Below the pieces are notes generated by a model. It was not told the origin of the DNA, searched no databases, and worked only from the letters and a program-made list of their open reading frames with translations. Positions 51,797 through 64,000 of a DNA stretch of 64,000 nt are shown piece by piece. Position 1 is the stretch's first letter. Every line of letters begins with the position of its first letter. This DNA is from Lanius collurio (lineage: Eukaryota > Chordata > Aves > Passeriformes > Laniidae): contig JACBWW010000021.1 in assembly GCA_020086605.1 (NCBI GenBank), positions 7,082,679 to 7,146,678 on the forward strand. Reading direction: 5' to 3'. The position numbers and the translations under genes are program-made.

Positions 51797-54435
51797 GAGG
51801 GGCATCCACAACAAACAATATTTTTTCATGTAACAGCCTTGCTCTGGATTTTTTTTTTTTTTTGCATATCTGGATTTTTTAAAACTAATTTTATGGTTGA
51901 TTAGGAAGCTGAGACAAAAGCTACAGTCAGTAAGAACACAACAACGTAGTGGTACTCCTTAAACACTGACATGTCCCAAACAAGCAGGGTGTTTGCACAG
52001 CTCTCAGCAATCTCTGCTGTACTTGGAAAGGTGTTACATCTTAAAACGTGTGCTAATAAGTGGGACTTTCAAAACACAGACACACGAATTTTCCTTGCGA
52101 CAAAATCAATATAGATACCTTTAATGTAAATTTATCTGCTATGTCTATATAAAGTTCAGGAACCTTACAAACAACCAAGGCTTCCAGTTTCATTTTCCAA
52201 GCTGCAGCTTGAAAGCAAGTAGGAGTTTTTACAGCATTTCTTATTTTTATTTTTACATCTACTCTATGTCTCCTCCAGTTCACTTTTCACCTAATCCCAT
52301 CCTCATCCCAGAAAAACCTCTTCCTAGCAAACCTTCCTGGGAAGCAGGACAAGAGTGCTCAACTCCTCTCCAGCAGAGGAAAAAGATGGAGCAGGGTCTC
52401 CTCTGTGCTGGATGAATGGGAATGGCCCCAGGCACTTCCTTTGAAGTCTAACCCTTCATTTCCCTTGCTTTTCCTAATGACCCAAATGAAACAGTTCAGG
52501 GCTTTGGTGAAATGAAATACTTCTCTTTTTTAATTTGTCAAAGAGAGAAAAAAATACAGAAAATTGAAATTTTACTCGGAATTATTTCCCCTGGTTCTTT
52601 GTGTTGGCAGCCGAGTTAGAAAAACAAAACAAACCCAAAGCAAAACACACAAACAATTATTCCAAAGAGGTTGGGCACCTCTTGGCTGCCCTAGTAGAGT
52701 TTTCCCAAAAGCTCTTCTGGCAGAACTTTTGGGAAACACACACACCTTTGCAAACACGCTACAACAGGGACGGCAAAACACAACTGATTCCAGCCAAAAT
52801 TGGGGGAATATTCCCAAGGAGAGTGCCAGTGGCCAGACCTGAGCTTCTGGGCAAGGTGGGAATTTTGGTGTTGATTTCATTGAAGCCAAGGCTGGAGCTG
52901 TGTACTCTCAAAACCAATCAGGTTGGGAAAAGTTTTTAAAAAAAGTTTTGAGAAGTGTGACTGACTAGCAAAAACAGAGGAGGCTGAGACAAGGAATAAA
53001 CCAGGAGTGCTTCTCCATTCCCCTCATCTTTGCCTGCTTGGCAGCATTCCTTGCACCCAAGGGGGGGGAAAGGAGAGAATATTCCAAGTATCCCACAGGA
53101 GACACAGCTGTGGGAAGTGTTATTCCTGCTCCCAGTCTCTGTGAGCACATGGACATTGTGGATTTGGGTTGAGCAGCTGAGGTGGGGCATTAACACAAAA
53201 TGTGTTTGACTTTGGGGTTATTTCCAAGGATGGGGCTCTCCCAAATTCCCCAACAACAAACTTCCCAGTTGGCTGGAGGGGAAAGGGCTCTTCCTCCCAT
53301 CTCCCCAGGGCTCTGGCATGGATGCTGCCCATAGGACAGAAGGAGATGGAATTCTCTGCATGCTTATCTAAAGAGACTTTTTAAAATGACAGAGCCATCT
53401 GGTTTATTTTCAAATCCAGTAACCTCCCCCTCTCTCCTCTCCCCTCCATAAGGAGATAAGGTAAAAGGAATTCTATTTCCCCAAAGCCCTGGGGGTTCAC
53501 TGGGTTTTTCTCCTTGGGAAATCTCTCCTCAGGCTCCCCACTGAGGGACTTGGGACAAAACAGCATCGTCTGCACATCCTTGGGAACATGGCAGCTCTAT
53601 TTCCTCCTGCCCCAACCCTCCAGGAGCATTTTCCTCAGCCCTCAAGGAATATTTTCTCCCAAGGAACAAACATCTGGTGTGGCTGAGATGGGACAGGAGA
53701 TAAGAGGAGCCAACACTGTGCAGTGCTCAGGGCAGCCCTGGGGGTGACCCCAGCACGTGTCCCACATCCCTGTGCAGAGCCATCCCATAACAAACTCCAG
53801 GACACACACAACTTCTTCCCTCTCCTGTTCTGAAGCACAGGCTGAACCCAAAGGCTGATCCCAAACCACCTCAGCGTATCCAGACTTCATTAAATTAGCA
53901 GAATCTAAGCACCCTAATTTCCCTTGGGATGCTGAATTGTTCCTCCCTTTTACCCTTCCTTGAACCAGCCTGGGCAGAGCAGCTCTCCCTGTACAACTGC
54001 CAAGATCTATTTATTGTTCCATTCAATTTAACAGGATTTCTCTTAAAATTATCAGTATTCTTTGGCCAAAATTTAGTACTGGATTGTTCTCTAAAAAATC
54101 AGCACAATTTATGTTGGTGGGACACTTTGTCATCTAAACATTTCTACATGGCATGGAGTCCTTGAGAACCAAAAAACCCCTTGGGCTGAGCACCTTTAGG
54201 ATGGATCCATCTTTACAATCCATTTCCCAGGAATATTTACCACACAAAGCTGCCTCTCCAAGTCCAAATGCTTCTCAAAGAGCAAAGGGCAACGGTGAGG
54301 CTTTAATAGCAAAACCAGAGAGGAGAGGGAAAAAGAATGACAGAAACACTGAAGCTTTATTTTTAAACAATCTGCTTGAAAAAGGGTAAGGATTAAATGG
54401 GAGAACATTGCGCAACCTGAATTTGATTTCCAGGC

Positions 54436-54520
54436 CTGATTGGGGTTTTTTTCTGGTTGTTTGGGGTTTGTTGTTGTTGGGGTTTTTCTGTTGGGTTCTT
54501 TTTGTGGTTGCTTTTTTAAA
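54436..54520 (+). repeat. T/G-rich low-complexity tract
   Basis: Runs such as GGTTTGTTGTTGTTGGGGTT (minus strand AACCCCAACAACAACAAACC). Similar A/C-rich tracts occur at about 558-580, 30108-30140 (as T/G) and 35983-36010. Confidence 0.6.
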
Positions 54521-57500
54521 CCATATTTAATTTGTAAGATCCTGGATTGCGAAAGACAAAAAATCCACCCTGCATTCTGAAAGATTTTGGTTATTTTATT
54601 TGTTCCTCTTTGGGCACTTTGCATCTATCTTTAGATTGATACTGAAACTCTTCCTTGCATCCATTCTCCTGCTTTAAAAGCAAAGCTGAAATCGGTGGTG
54701 CAAAAATCAGGGGTGTAAATTAAGCAAAGTGATCTAAGCAATAAAATATTTTTGTCCAGGTTGGAAAACTTCAGATTTACTCCATTAGAGATCCAATCCC
54801 TTCCCCATCAGTTTTATATCCCTGTCATTAATCTTCCAAGAGAGCAAAATGCTGAAAAACTCAAGTATCCAGTAACACCAACATGTGCAAAAAGGGAGAA
54901 GGAAAAAAGAAAACCAATCAGGAAACAAAAGTCGAAATTATTCATTTTAAAAACCACAATCAGGAGCTGGTTTTTAAACCCATGACTAATAAATTGCCAG
55001 TTACTCTAAAATTCACCAAGAACTGTGGCTACAGGCTGTGATTTTCTCCTGAGCACAAAACATGACAAGTAGCTCCTTACTGGCCCTGCATCTGGGCTGC
55101 ACCAGGAAAATTAGCATTTATTCTTGTAGCAGAATCTGCCTTTTGTGGGCAGAGCTCTGTAATATCCACAGGGCTTCACGGAGCAGTTGGATAAGATCTC
55201 AACTTTCCCTCAACAGTGGCCAAATCAACGAGAGTGAATAAAAAAATGACCCATGCAGCACATTTGTAACTCCAACGCTGATCCTCTGCCATCTCTTTCC
55301 CCTCAATTTGCTCAGCATCGCTGAATTTTGTTTTCTGGGGCACTTTTAACAGTGCTGTCATTCAAGTTCTGGAAATAGAAGTCCCTGTGTCAAGCTGAGG
55401 ATTCCAGTGCACTACCAGAGAGGAAACTAATATTTAGTACCCCTTTTAAACACTTAGGATTTATATAAGATTAAAATAATTAACAAATGTGTCATTTTCA
55501 ACACATCTCTATGGAGAGGGGAAGTTTTTACTGCCCTCAAACAAATGGAGTTGAAGGATTTTCCCAAAGCAAAAGAAAAATTTGTGGCAGAGCCAAGACC
55601 AGGAATGAGGAATAAATCTCTCCCTCAATACTATCAATGACCACTCCTGTTTTGTGCTGGTAACTCTCTCATATGCGTTTTTCCCCTCTAAAATCCTCCT
55701 TTGGATTTAGAAGGAAACCACAGATCCTCTACAAAGCCACCCACAGCATCAGGTAAAGATTTGAAAGGTGAAGAACAATTCCCTTTTTCTTCTGGTGCTG
55801 CAGAATTCTTCTGCTCAGGTCTCGTCTGTTCTGGGTTTGCAAAGGCACTGGAAACTTATCAATAAAGGTTCTTTACCTGCCTATTTCCATCCCAGTCTTC
55901 CCTAAGGCTTTGCAGCCTCCCCCTTCCCCCTCTCCAGAGCTGAAGAACTCCAGCCCTGGGAGTTGATGTCAGGATCAGATTATGACAGCATGAGTCATTT
56001 ATTAAGATTCCAGTAAGCTCTTTAGCAGGTGCCTCGAGACCATATTTTTCAGAGTCTAATTTCACATTCAGACATAAGTACATTTTATTGGTTTACCATA
56101 AACTCTCTGCCCATTGTTGCTGCTCTCCTGCTCTGCTGCTCCTGGATCTACAGAGCTGTGTCCCCTTCCACGCTCAAGTAACACCTCAGTTTAATTTAGA
56201 TTTCTTTAAAGCTATGCAGAGATCTCATTTTCTCATATATCATCAACTGTGTTTTCCCCTGTATTTTTTACTGATCTCTGTCATTTACACCTGCTCTGTT
56301 TCTGTTCCAGCTACGGGACATTGGTTGGTGGCTACCAAACCCAGCTCCCTCTTCTCTATTTTTAGCCATTTTGTAATTTTATGCCCCTACATCTCTTTCA
56401 GCTCCTCCTTTTCCTGATAGTCAGGAGCACAGAAAATAGATAAGATACCCCAGAGGCCCAACCACACACCCTCCTACCCCAGAAAGGACAGAATATATCC
56501 GAATGCTTAATTATGCTTAATTAAGGCTTAATCATAAACCCACTTCCAAACTTCCTAACATGCATTCCTATATTTCTGCTTTTTCTCCAGAGAAAGAAAG
56601 GGACAGAAGTGGAATTTGAGGCAGTGTTTCTGAAGGTATCGCATCCCAGGCACCTCTTAAATGCGAAATCCAGTTTTTCTAAGCAGTCCTGGTCCTTTTA
56701 TTTATTTCAGCAAAGTTTATTGGGCCAGATCTGTGTCAGACTCATCTAAATTTATTAGTCCTTGAGCCTTAAGGGTGCAGCGAGTGGACACAGGAGAGGT
56801 TTCTCTATGTGCCTTTTTGAAAAGTCATTCATCAGAGCTCCTCATTTCTTCCCAGAATCCCATATTTAACTCCAGTGCTGAAATCCAAAATGCAACACAC
56901 TTTCATCCAACCAAACCAGCAACTTCCTCTCTCCCAGGAGATTCCAGGCATACTGATGGGGCCGTGTGTTTGGATGGGCAGGGCAGTTTCATAAGGAGAA
57001 AAGGGACAGATGGAAATGCCAAGGAAATTCAGATAATCTTCCATAACCCAGAGTGCATCCAAAACAAAAGCATTTCGAGAAAGACTGAATTACTGGAACA
57101 CATGGTAATCAAAAAGAAAAAAAAAGGCAAAAAAAGCTGTTGTAAAACTCAGTTATTCAGTCAGCTTCCATGGTACTTACACTGATTTACATTTAATATC
57201 TAGTTTCTATGTGCATCTTCTTGATGCTGTAGGGAAAAAATCTTCCTATTTTCACTGAAATCAAGAGAGTTCTCTAAATTAGCATCAGCTGCTGATATAA
57301 CCCAGATAAACCAGAGCAAGAGAACCCAAAAAAGAAAGGAAAAAGAAACTCATGTGCTGCACAGTGCTTGGACAGAAGCCTCACACCAAGAACTGCTGCC
57401 CCAAATACGTGTCTGCAAACAAAAGCAAAAGGGATTATCAGAGGGAGTGTGGAAAAACGACAGATTTAAGACCTTGGCCTCCCCTTCACAATATATACAA

Positions 57501-60500
57501 TTCCCAGTGCCTTCAACAGAATTTTCATATAAATACCAGTCGGAACTGGCTCCTCAGACAAATGTTTGTGCATTCTATCAAGTTGGGACAAAGCCAACAT
57601 TTCTTATGGAAACATTTCTGGTGGTCCTGGACAAAGAACATGTTTACTTTATAGCAGATATAGCTAAAAATACACTGTGCTCCAGCCTCCAATTATCTTG
57701 TTTGGAATAGTTTGAGGCTACTCGAGGCTCATTGCTGTTATTTTCTTTATTATATAGTGAAAATGTTGCTGCTTTTCCTGTAATTTGAAAAGCAGCTATT
57801 TCCAGGTTGGCCATCTGTGTTTGGACCTCCCCCGCATGGATAATGAGATCCAGGGTGAAATTTTCCAGAGTGCCCATCTCCCATTTTCAAGAGCAACTTA
57901 AGGCAGAGATCAGTGCCCTGCTGGAATGACACAGGCCTTTTAAGTCTTCCCTTAATCCCACTGGCTCTGTGTTATATTGCTTTTCAAGATGGGTTAGCAG
58001 CCACTCAGATATGTAGTTATTCACACAACCAGTAGCAATTAACAGCACACCACAAACAAGGGGACCTGGTCCCACAAACTTCCTCCAACCTCCTCCCCAG
58101 CCTCTCCGCAGGGATGTCCTTTGGGATCCATCCCACACGTGCTCAGATGCTCCGTGAGGGGATCTGGTCTCCATTACGCTGCTCTGCTTTAAATAAAATC
58201 CAGGTTGCTTACAAAAAACTTTTTGGCTTCCTTATCAGTCTCTCCTCTTCTCCCAAAGAATTACCCACCTCTCTATTCCAAATGAGCTTTCCCAGCTCCA
58301 GCATTGTAGTGAATCAGTTCTGGGTGAATCACTTCCCATGTGCAGCTTGTGTGCTTCATCCCAGAGAAAATTCCCACAGGCTTTCCTCCCTAATCCCAAT
58401 GACACAGAGCTGCCCAAACAAACCCCGGAGTTTCCACAAGGAGTTAACAGAAGGTGCTGAGGTGAAAAGGGTACTGGAAGAAGGCTCTGTTAATTTTACA
58501 ACCCTCTGAGTCACCAGTGATGCAGGAAAAATCCAGCTCCAAAAGTGAACCCAAAAGAGTGGGATGTCCTTGGGGAGCACTGCAGATTTCAGATGAAATG
58601 CCTCATTAAAAGCTCACACAAGTTAATATTTTATAGTCTCTTCTGTCTGTAATTACCAGTGAAATCAAAGACTCTGCAAAAGTCCAGGTGTGTTTGGAGG
58701 AACAGCTTTGTAAACTCCTCTGTCTCATAACCAACTTTTACAACACCTCTGAGGAGGCTGAGGGGAGATAGGAGGTGCTGGTGCTTTTGGGGTTGTTACT
58801 CTGACTTGGGGGCTGGTTCTGTACAGTAGGAAAGAGGTGGAAAAAGCTTCAGCTGAAATATTTTTTTTCCCCACCTCAAACTCTCAGCAGCAAAAAGGAA
58901 GCTGTGTATGGGGCCTACCTGAAAGCTTCCTTTCTTCCTGTGGGCAGTGGCAAGGGTTGTTTTCAGGCCACCACTCGCAGCAGAAGTGACTCCCTCAGCC
59001 ACCCCCTCCAGCAAAAACAATTATCTTATTCATGGAAGCCAAATTCTGCTTCCCTAAATTACAGATTATGTTTTAAAAAAACTGAGAAACTTTGAGAAAG
59101 GGAGGGGGAAGAGTATCTTATCTTCCCCATGCTGCAAGACACGAGGAATTCTCTGCTCACCAAAAATGTGATTTTTCCGTGGTGCTGCCATCTGGATGCA
59201 CCTTTTCCCTCTCTCCTTCACTCTTCCCTGCCCTGGTGCTCCTGGAGCGAGGATGTCTAATTCCAACGCTGAGCTCTGACTAATGCAGGATGTGTGGGAG
59301 AGCAGCTCCATGAATAAGAGCTCTCCAAAGCACCAGGATCACGCTAAGTCACTCTTATCACCCAAACAGGATCTCCAGCGTGTGCGTGCACAGGGGCCTT
59401 CCTGTGAGGGTTTGATCACTGCTATTGCTCCATGGAAATCCAGCTGGGGTGACATAAAATGCTGCAGGAAAAAGCAAGTGGCCGAAATCAACACAAACAA
59501 ATATCTTATTTTCATGTAAATGTCAGTAGTAATAAAAGCTTGAGGCAAGAAGTGATTAAAAAACAGTCCAGAAAACAACCCAGCAGGAAAACAGGTCACC
59601 TTTCAATGACCACGGGACACAGAACTGTTCCCAAATGAGATGTTTTTCAAAAGTTTTCCATGAGGTGTCCATTACGAACAGCTGAAAATATCAACTGCAT
59701 CCAAACTCACATTTAAGGAACAGAGAGCCATTTCAGGTACCCTTCCTGTTGTCAGTTCCCTCTTCCCTCCCTCCAAACTCACAAGAATATTTGATATTCA
59801 TGTCCTGGGAACCTCACTGGATAAATGCCTAAACACTGAGCTTAAACCTGATCTTGAGCTTGCCAAGGAGAAGGAATGAGGAGGGAAGCAGACTTACAGG
59901 TAAATATTAGTTTGTACTTGAAAAAGCCAGAGCACATTTTAAATCTGCTTTTGATTTTCATGCCAACCTCACATCGTCCTCCATCAACCACTGGAAGGAC
60001 AAGGTCACATGGGGGGACAAGCACCTGGTGTCTCTGGCAGCTGCTCCAGGGGGACAGTGACACTGCCAGCCAAATGATGGGAAATGGCCAGCAGAATTCC
60101 AGAAACAAGGCATGTTTTTCTTCCTAATTTGCTTTCTGGCCCCTTTTGGCTGGTGCTCCAATGCCAGGCACACAGGAGGTGGGCTGGGCTGTGTGTGTGG
60201 TTCTGGCACTCTCCAAAGGGCCAAGGAATGCTGTTTGGGAATGCTCTCCTCCTTGCTCCCACACAGGCCTCACACCACCACCTTCCTGGGCAATAGTGCC
60301 AGATAAAGCCTGGAAGCTCTTTGAACCACAGGAGAGATCCCACCTGGCCTGAAGCAGCAGCCCAACACCCTCTGCTGTGCCCTGAACGGGAATCCAGAGA
60401 AGACAAAACAATTTCCAGTTCTTTCAAATCCTAAAGTGTTTTCAGCATTCTGCAAGTGCACAAATAGGTCTGTCCATCTCTGTGGTGCAGTCAGGATGAG

Positions 60501-61635
60501 AGGGACACCAAAACTCTGCGTGACAGCCAACAACAACATCCCAGCACTTTGATGTCACCATGAGACCACCACCGCTTGCTCCAAATCAAAGCTCTGGGGG
60601 AACTTCTGAGCAAGCCATAATCACTGTGCAGATGAAATGCAGACAGGAGACCCAGGAACACCACCCAGCTCCTCTAAACCAACATGCTGAGGCACAGAGG
60701 GGTAACACTCAATTATGGCCTTTTTCTGTCTCCTCTGGAGCAGCAAAATGCACTTGCTGGGTGCCTGGGTTAGCAGTGACTCAGAGAACAGAGGGCTTTC
60801 CACTGAATCATCCACAGTTTTAAGCACCCTCCAGGTTCTGTTGATGTGAGATGTCTCACTACCTACACCTTCCCTAAATACTTCCTGGGCTGTCCAGGGC
60901 AGGAGAGTGAGGGACACAGCACAGACCAAGGGTGCAAAAGAGCAGGAATCCTCTGGGAATATCTGGATGCTACAAAAAGGAATAATGGCCAAACACAGAT
61001 CAAGCAGCCCGGCTCACTCCCACAGCATGTGAGCACAGACAGAAACTACACAAAGATAGGGAAACAATGGGATAAGTCACAAATATTTGACTTCACAAGT
61101 CAAGACAGTTTTCTTTCCCCTCCCCTCGTGACTAAGCCTTTGGTCCACACACCCACTCCATCCTCAAAAAAACAACTCCATGAAACAAATGTGATCGCTC
61201 TAAAATACACAGAGGCAATGACCAACCAGCCTCCCCCTCACAGCACTCAGTCTATTTACTAAGAGCCTGCACCGTCTGCTCTGTTTGTAACAGGATCCAA
61301 CTCCCCCTCTCAATGAGACATTAAATTAAACACCAGCAAGTCCAACTCCTCTCCACTTTCCTTATCCCATTCCCAAACCTCTGAGTCTGCAGACAACATC
61401 TTTCTCCCAGATGAACTTGCTGTAATCACTCCTAGCTGCTTCCAGGGGAAGGACACTCCAGTGTTCAGCGTGCCAGCTGATCCCAAACCAGCACTCAAAT
61501 CCATGGCAAGGGCTGTGCCAGAGGCTCCTCTCTTTCCCTAGGGGAGAGCACTGGCAGCTCCACACTCTGCCTCCCAACATCCCTGAGCCTGTGAGCTCAG
61601 GCTCTGTGCCATGCCTTAACGGGTTAAACTGGCAG

Positions 61636-61860
61636 AGGGGAGATCTGGATTCAGCACAAGGAAGGAATTCCTGCCTGTGAGGGTGGTGAGGCCCTGCCCA
61701 AAGAAGCTGCGGTTGTCCCATTGCTGGAAGTGTCCATGGCCAGACCGGATGGCACTTGGAGCACCCTGGGATAGGGGAAGGTGTCCCTTCCCATGGCAAG
61801 GGGTGAAATGGGATGGGATTTAAAGTCCCTTCCCACCCACTTCTCTCTATTAGTCTCTGA
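61636..61860 (+). mobile_element. CR1 3' fragment in SMAD3 intron 1
   Basis: GGAAGGAATTCCTGCCTGTG, GGAAGTGTCCATGGCCAGAC and AAAGTCCCTTCCCACCCACT. Antisense to SMAD3. Confidence 0.88.
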
Positions 61861-64000
61861 TTCTGCACCTCAACTGTAACATGTCTCTCTGTGCTGCCCA
61901 AGAACTGCTGGGGGAACGGCAAAGCCACTGCCTGCACCTGCAGCCAGAAACCCCAGGTTCAAAGCCCCATCCTGGCAGAGACTTGCTGCATCAAATCTTA
62001 CTCTAGAAACCTACTCACCATCCAAAACCACTGCTCCAGACCACCCCTAGTACCCTTCCCAGCCATTTTCTGTTTGATACATTTTCCTACACAAAATTCA
62101 AGACCCCCGTCCAATCCAAACCTCTGAAGCAAGTAAAGACCTACCCCTTCTTTTTCCTTTTAGCAATCAAAACGACTTGCCTGTCCTTATGTCATCCCAG
62201 CTAATCTCTTCCTCCTCTCTGGCACATCAGATAAATATCTTGTTCCTCCAACCCATCAGAAAACACAGCTACTAAAATTATCACTCTGACCCATCAATCA
62301 CCCTCCTCTCTTACACTGTCCCGTATCTTCTCCAAGGTATTAAGTTCAAAACCTTGTCCTCAAGGCACTCCAGCCCCCTTTATAACACACTTGAGAGCTC
62401 ATCCCAACAGCAGCTTCTCCCACATTCCATGTCCAGACTGGACATCCCCCTTATGCTTCCCTTTGGCTTCTCCTTCCCTCCCACCTAGGCCCCTCTCCCT
62501 ACTTTTGACAGCTTTCAGCATTACAGTAGTGTAGAAATTCCTTCCAGCCCTGAAGAGATGGAAGGATGATCCTTCACCGTCTCATTTCCTTGGGAAGGCT
62601 GAATAAACTGAGAGCACCAACCAGGAGCAACATGATGCAAGCAGACAAAAAGGTTTGCAGGGAGCAGATAGTGCAAATTATTAAAGTAATTAATATAGCC
62701 CATGGTTACAGTTTTCCCTGGATATTCCCAGGAGTACTGCCTTGCATCTTTGAGCCTGCCAGCTCCTCAGTACAGGGAGAGTCTGTATTTTTCCCCCTCT
62801 TCTAAAGCAATAAGCACATTCTTGGCAGCTAAATTATTAATAAGGAACAAATGGTAATTGATTTATAGATGAGCCTGAAAAAGAGGATTTGTCTTCTTCA
62901 GTCTTTTAGTCACCTTGCCCACACAGCTTTGGCTTTGTGCTGGTTCCATGCCCTCCAACATGTCGCACCCAGACCTGCAATGAAGCACATCCAGCTCCAA
63001 ATGATCTGTGGTTATGTGACCCCTTTACCTCTTGTATCTGACCACTGACCACATATTGCAAAAGAGAAACAAAGTGCTCATTGTTCCTCCGTCTCCCTCT
63101 CTTCTCAGTCGGCAAGAAAAAGCTTAACTGGATTAGTTCTTAAGATTTTATTTTATCCATTGTAAGCTTGTGAAAAAAAATACTTATGGAAAAGATGAGT
63201 TTTGAATTCAGGCTTTAAATATGCTGAGCTTGGGGAATTAGCTCTCAGTGCTGGTGGAAAGTTCCACAGTTCTGGCCCAGGACTTCACACCAGAAGTCTC
63301 TATCCCGCTCCTCAGAGCACGACTTTCTCACATTTCAGCTCCAGCATTTGCAACAACAATCTGCACTCCTGTTTTGCTGCCTGATCTGAGATCTCCGGGA
63401 AGGGCTTCCCCCTGCATGGATCTGGGCTTCCTTGTGAGGCAGGCGGGAGGAGCGGCCCGGAGAGCAGCTACTCCACAGGCTCTTCTGTTTATTGTAATTA
63501 CCAGCACCACGCACACCCCACTGCTTTCACAACATTCCCCGCAACTTGTTTGGCACCAAGGACTGATCAGCAGCAAGCCTGCCACAAACTCAACCTTTCT
63601 GAGGCAGACCCATGGCTTTACTGAAAGCAACCCAAAGTTTGTTTCTAGAAACATTATGGAGATGACATGCAAAACACAGCACTGCTGCTTAAAGGCTGGC
63701 TGAATCCCAAACAATGGGAGCTCTTCCATGAGGCAAAAACAGACCTTCAAAGGCTTGTGGGCAAATATACTGTCACTGAATATTTTGTCATGGAAGCAAG
63801 AGCCTAAAAATATAACAGGAGCAGATAATGCAGTGAGACAGCCCAGCGCACATCCTGCCTGTGCTCTGTAAACACCCCGATGCGAACTGGCACCATTGTA
63901 CAAATCAGGCCACCCATACCAAAAAGTAGGACAGTGGTTTGTGATCAACTGCAGCCTCCATCCCAGAGCCCCTGTGCTCCTCACCCCAGGAATCCCACTC

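Noticed and set aside
61362..61937. 191-codon minus-strand open frame
   Set aside because: About 40% of it is the reverse complement of a CR1 3' end; the remainder has no similarity I recognise.

Overview
The window is vertebrate nuclear DNA, almost certainly from a bird and probably a songbird. The evidence is small exons separated by kilobase introns, GT-AG splice junctions, a CpG-island promoter, about a dozen CR1 LINE 3' ends whose tail is the familiar avian form, and an LTR-type element. No bacterial, plasmid or CRISPR features are present. One run of ten N (41180-41189) marks a draft-assembly gap.

Three genes are laid out as in the human 15q22.33 neighbourhood IQCH - AAGAB - SMAD3. (1) 1 to about 11.4 kb, minus strand: the 5' part of IQCH. 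Eight phase-compatible exon candidates give 289 open codons; the gene continues beyond the left edge. (2) 11.3-11.75 kb: a CpG island that looks like a shared divergent promoter. (3) 11.6-30.2 kb, plus strand: complete AAGAB, ten coding exons, 948 nt including the stop, 315 residues, with every junction phase fitting. (4) 30.2-31.8 kb: the short convergent gap between the AAGAB and SMAD3 3' ends. (5) 31.8-64 kb, minus strand: SMAD3, with a long 3' UTR, exons 9, 8, 6, 5, 4, 3 and 2, then at least 12.7 kb of intron 1. Exon 1 is off the right edge. Exon 7 is absent, and the N gap with a GC-rich minisatellite lies in exactly the interval where it belongs.

AAGAB (p34) is an assembly chaperone for AP-1/AP-2 clathrin adaptors. 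SMAD3 is the receptor-regulated effector of TGF-beta/activin signalling. IQCH is an IQ-motif protein expressed mainly in testis. They are syntenic neighbours and I see no sign of a shared pathway. The most notable observations are the missing SMAD3 exon 7, a candidate sense-oriented LTR with a poly(A) signal in the SMAD3 intron between exons 4 and 5, a consensus CTCF site in a small GC island in IQCH, an intron-1 minisatellite in AAGAB whose units mimic 3' splice sites, and an in-frame upstream ATG extending the AAGAB reading frame. I found no convincing new biological system.
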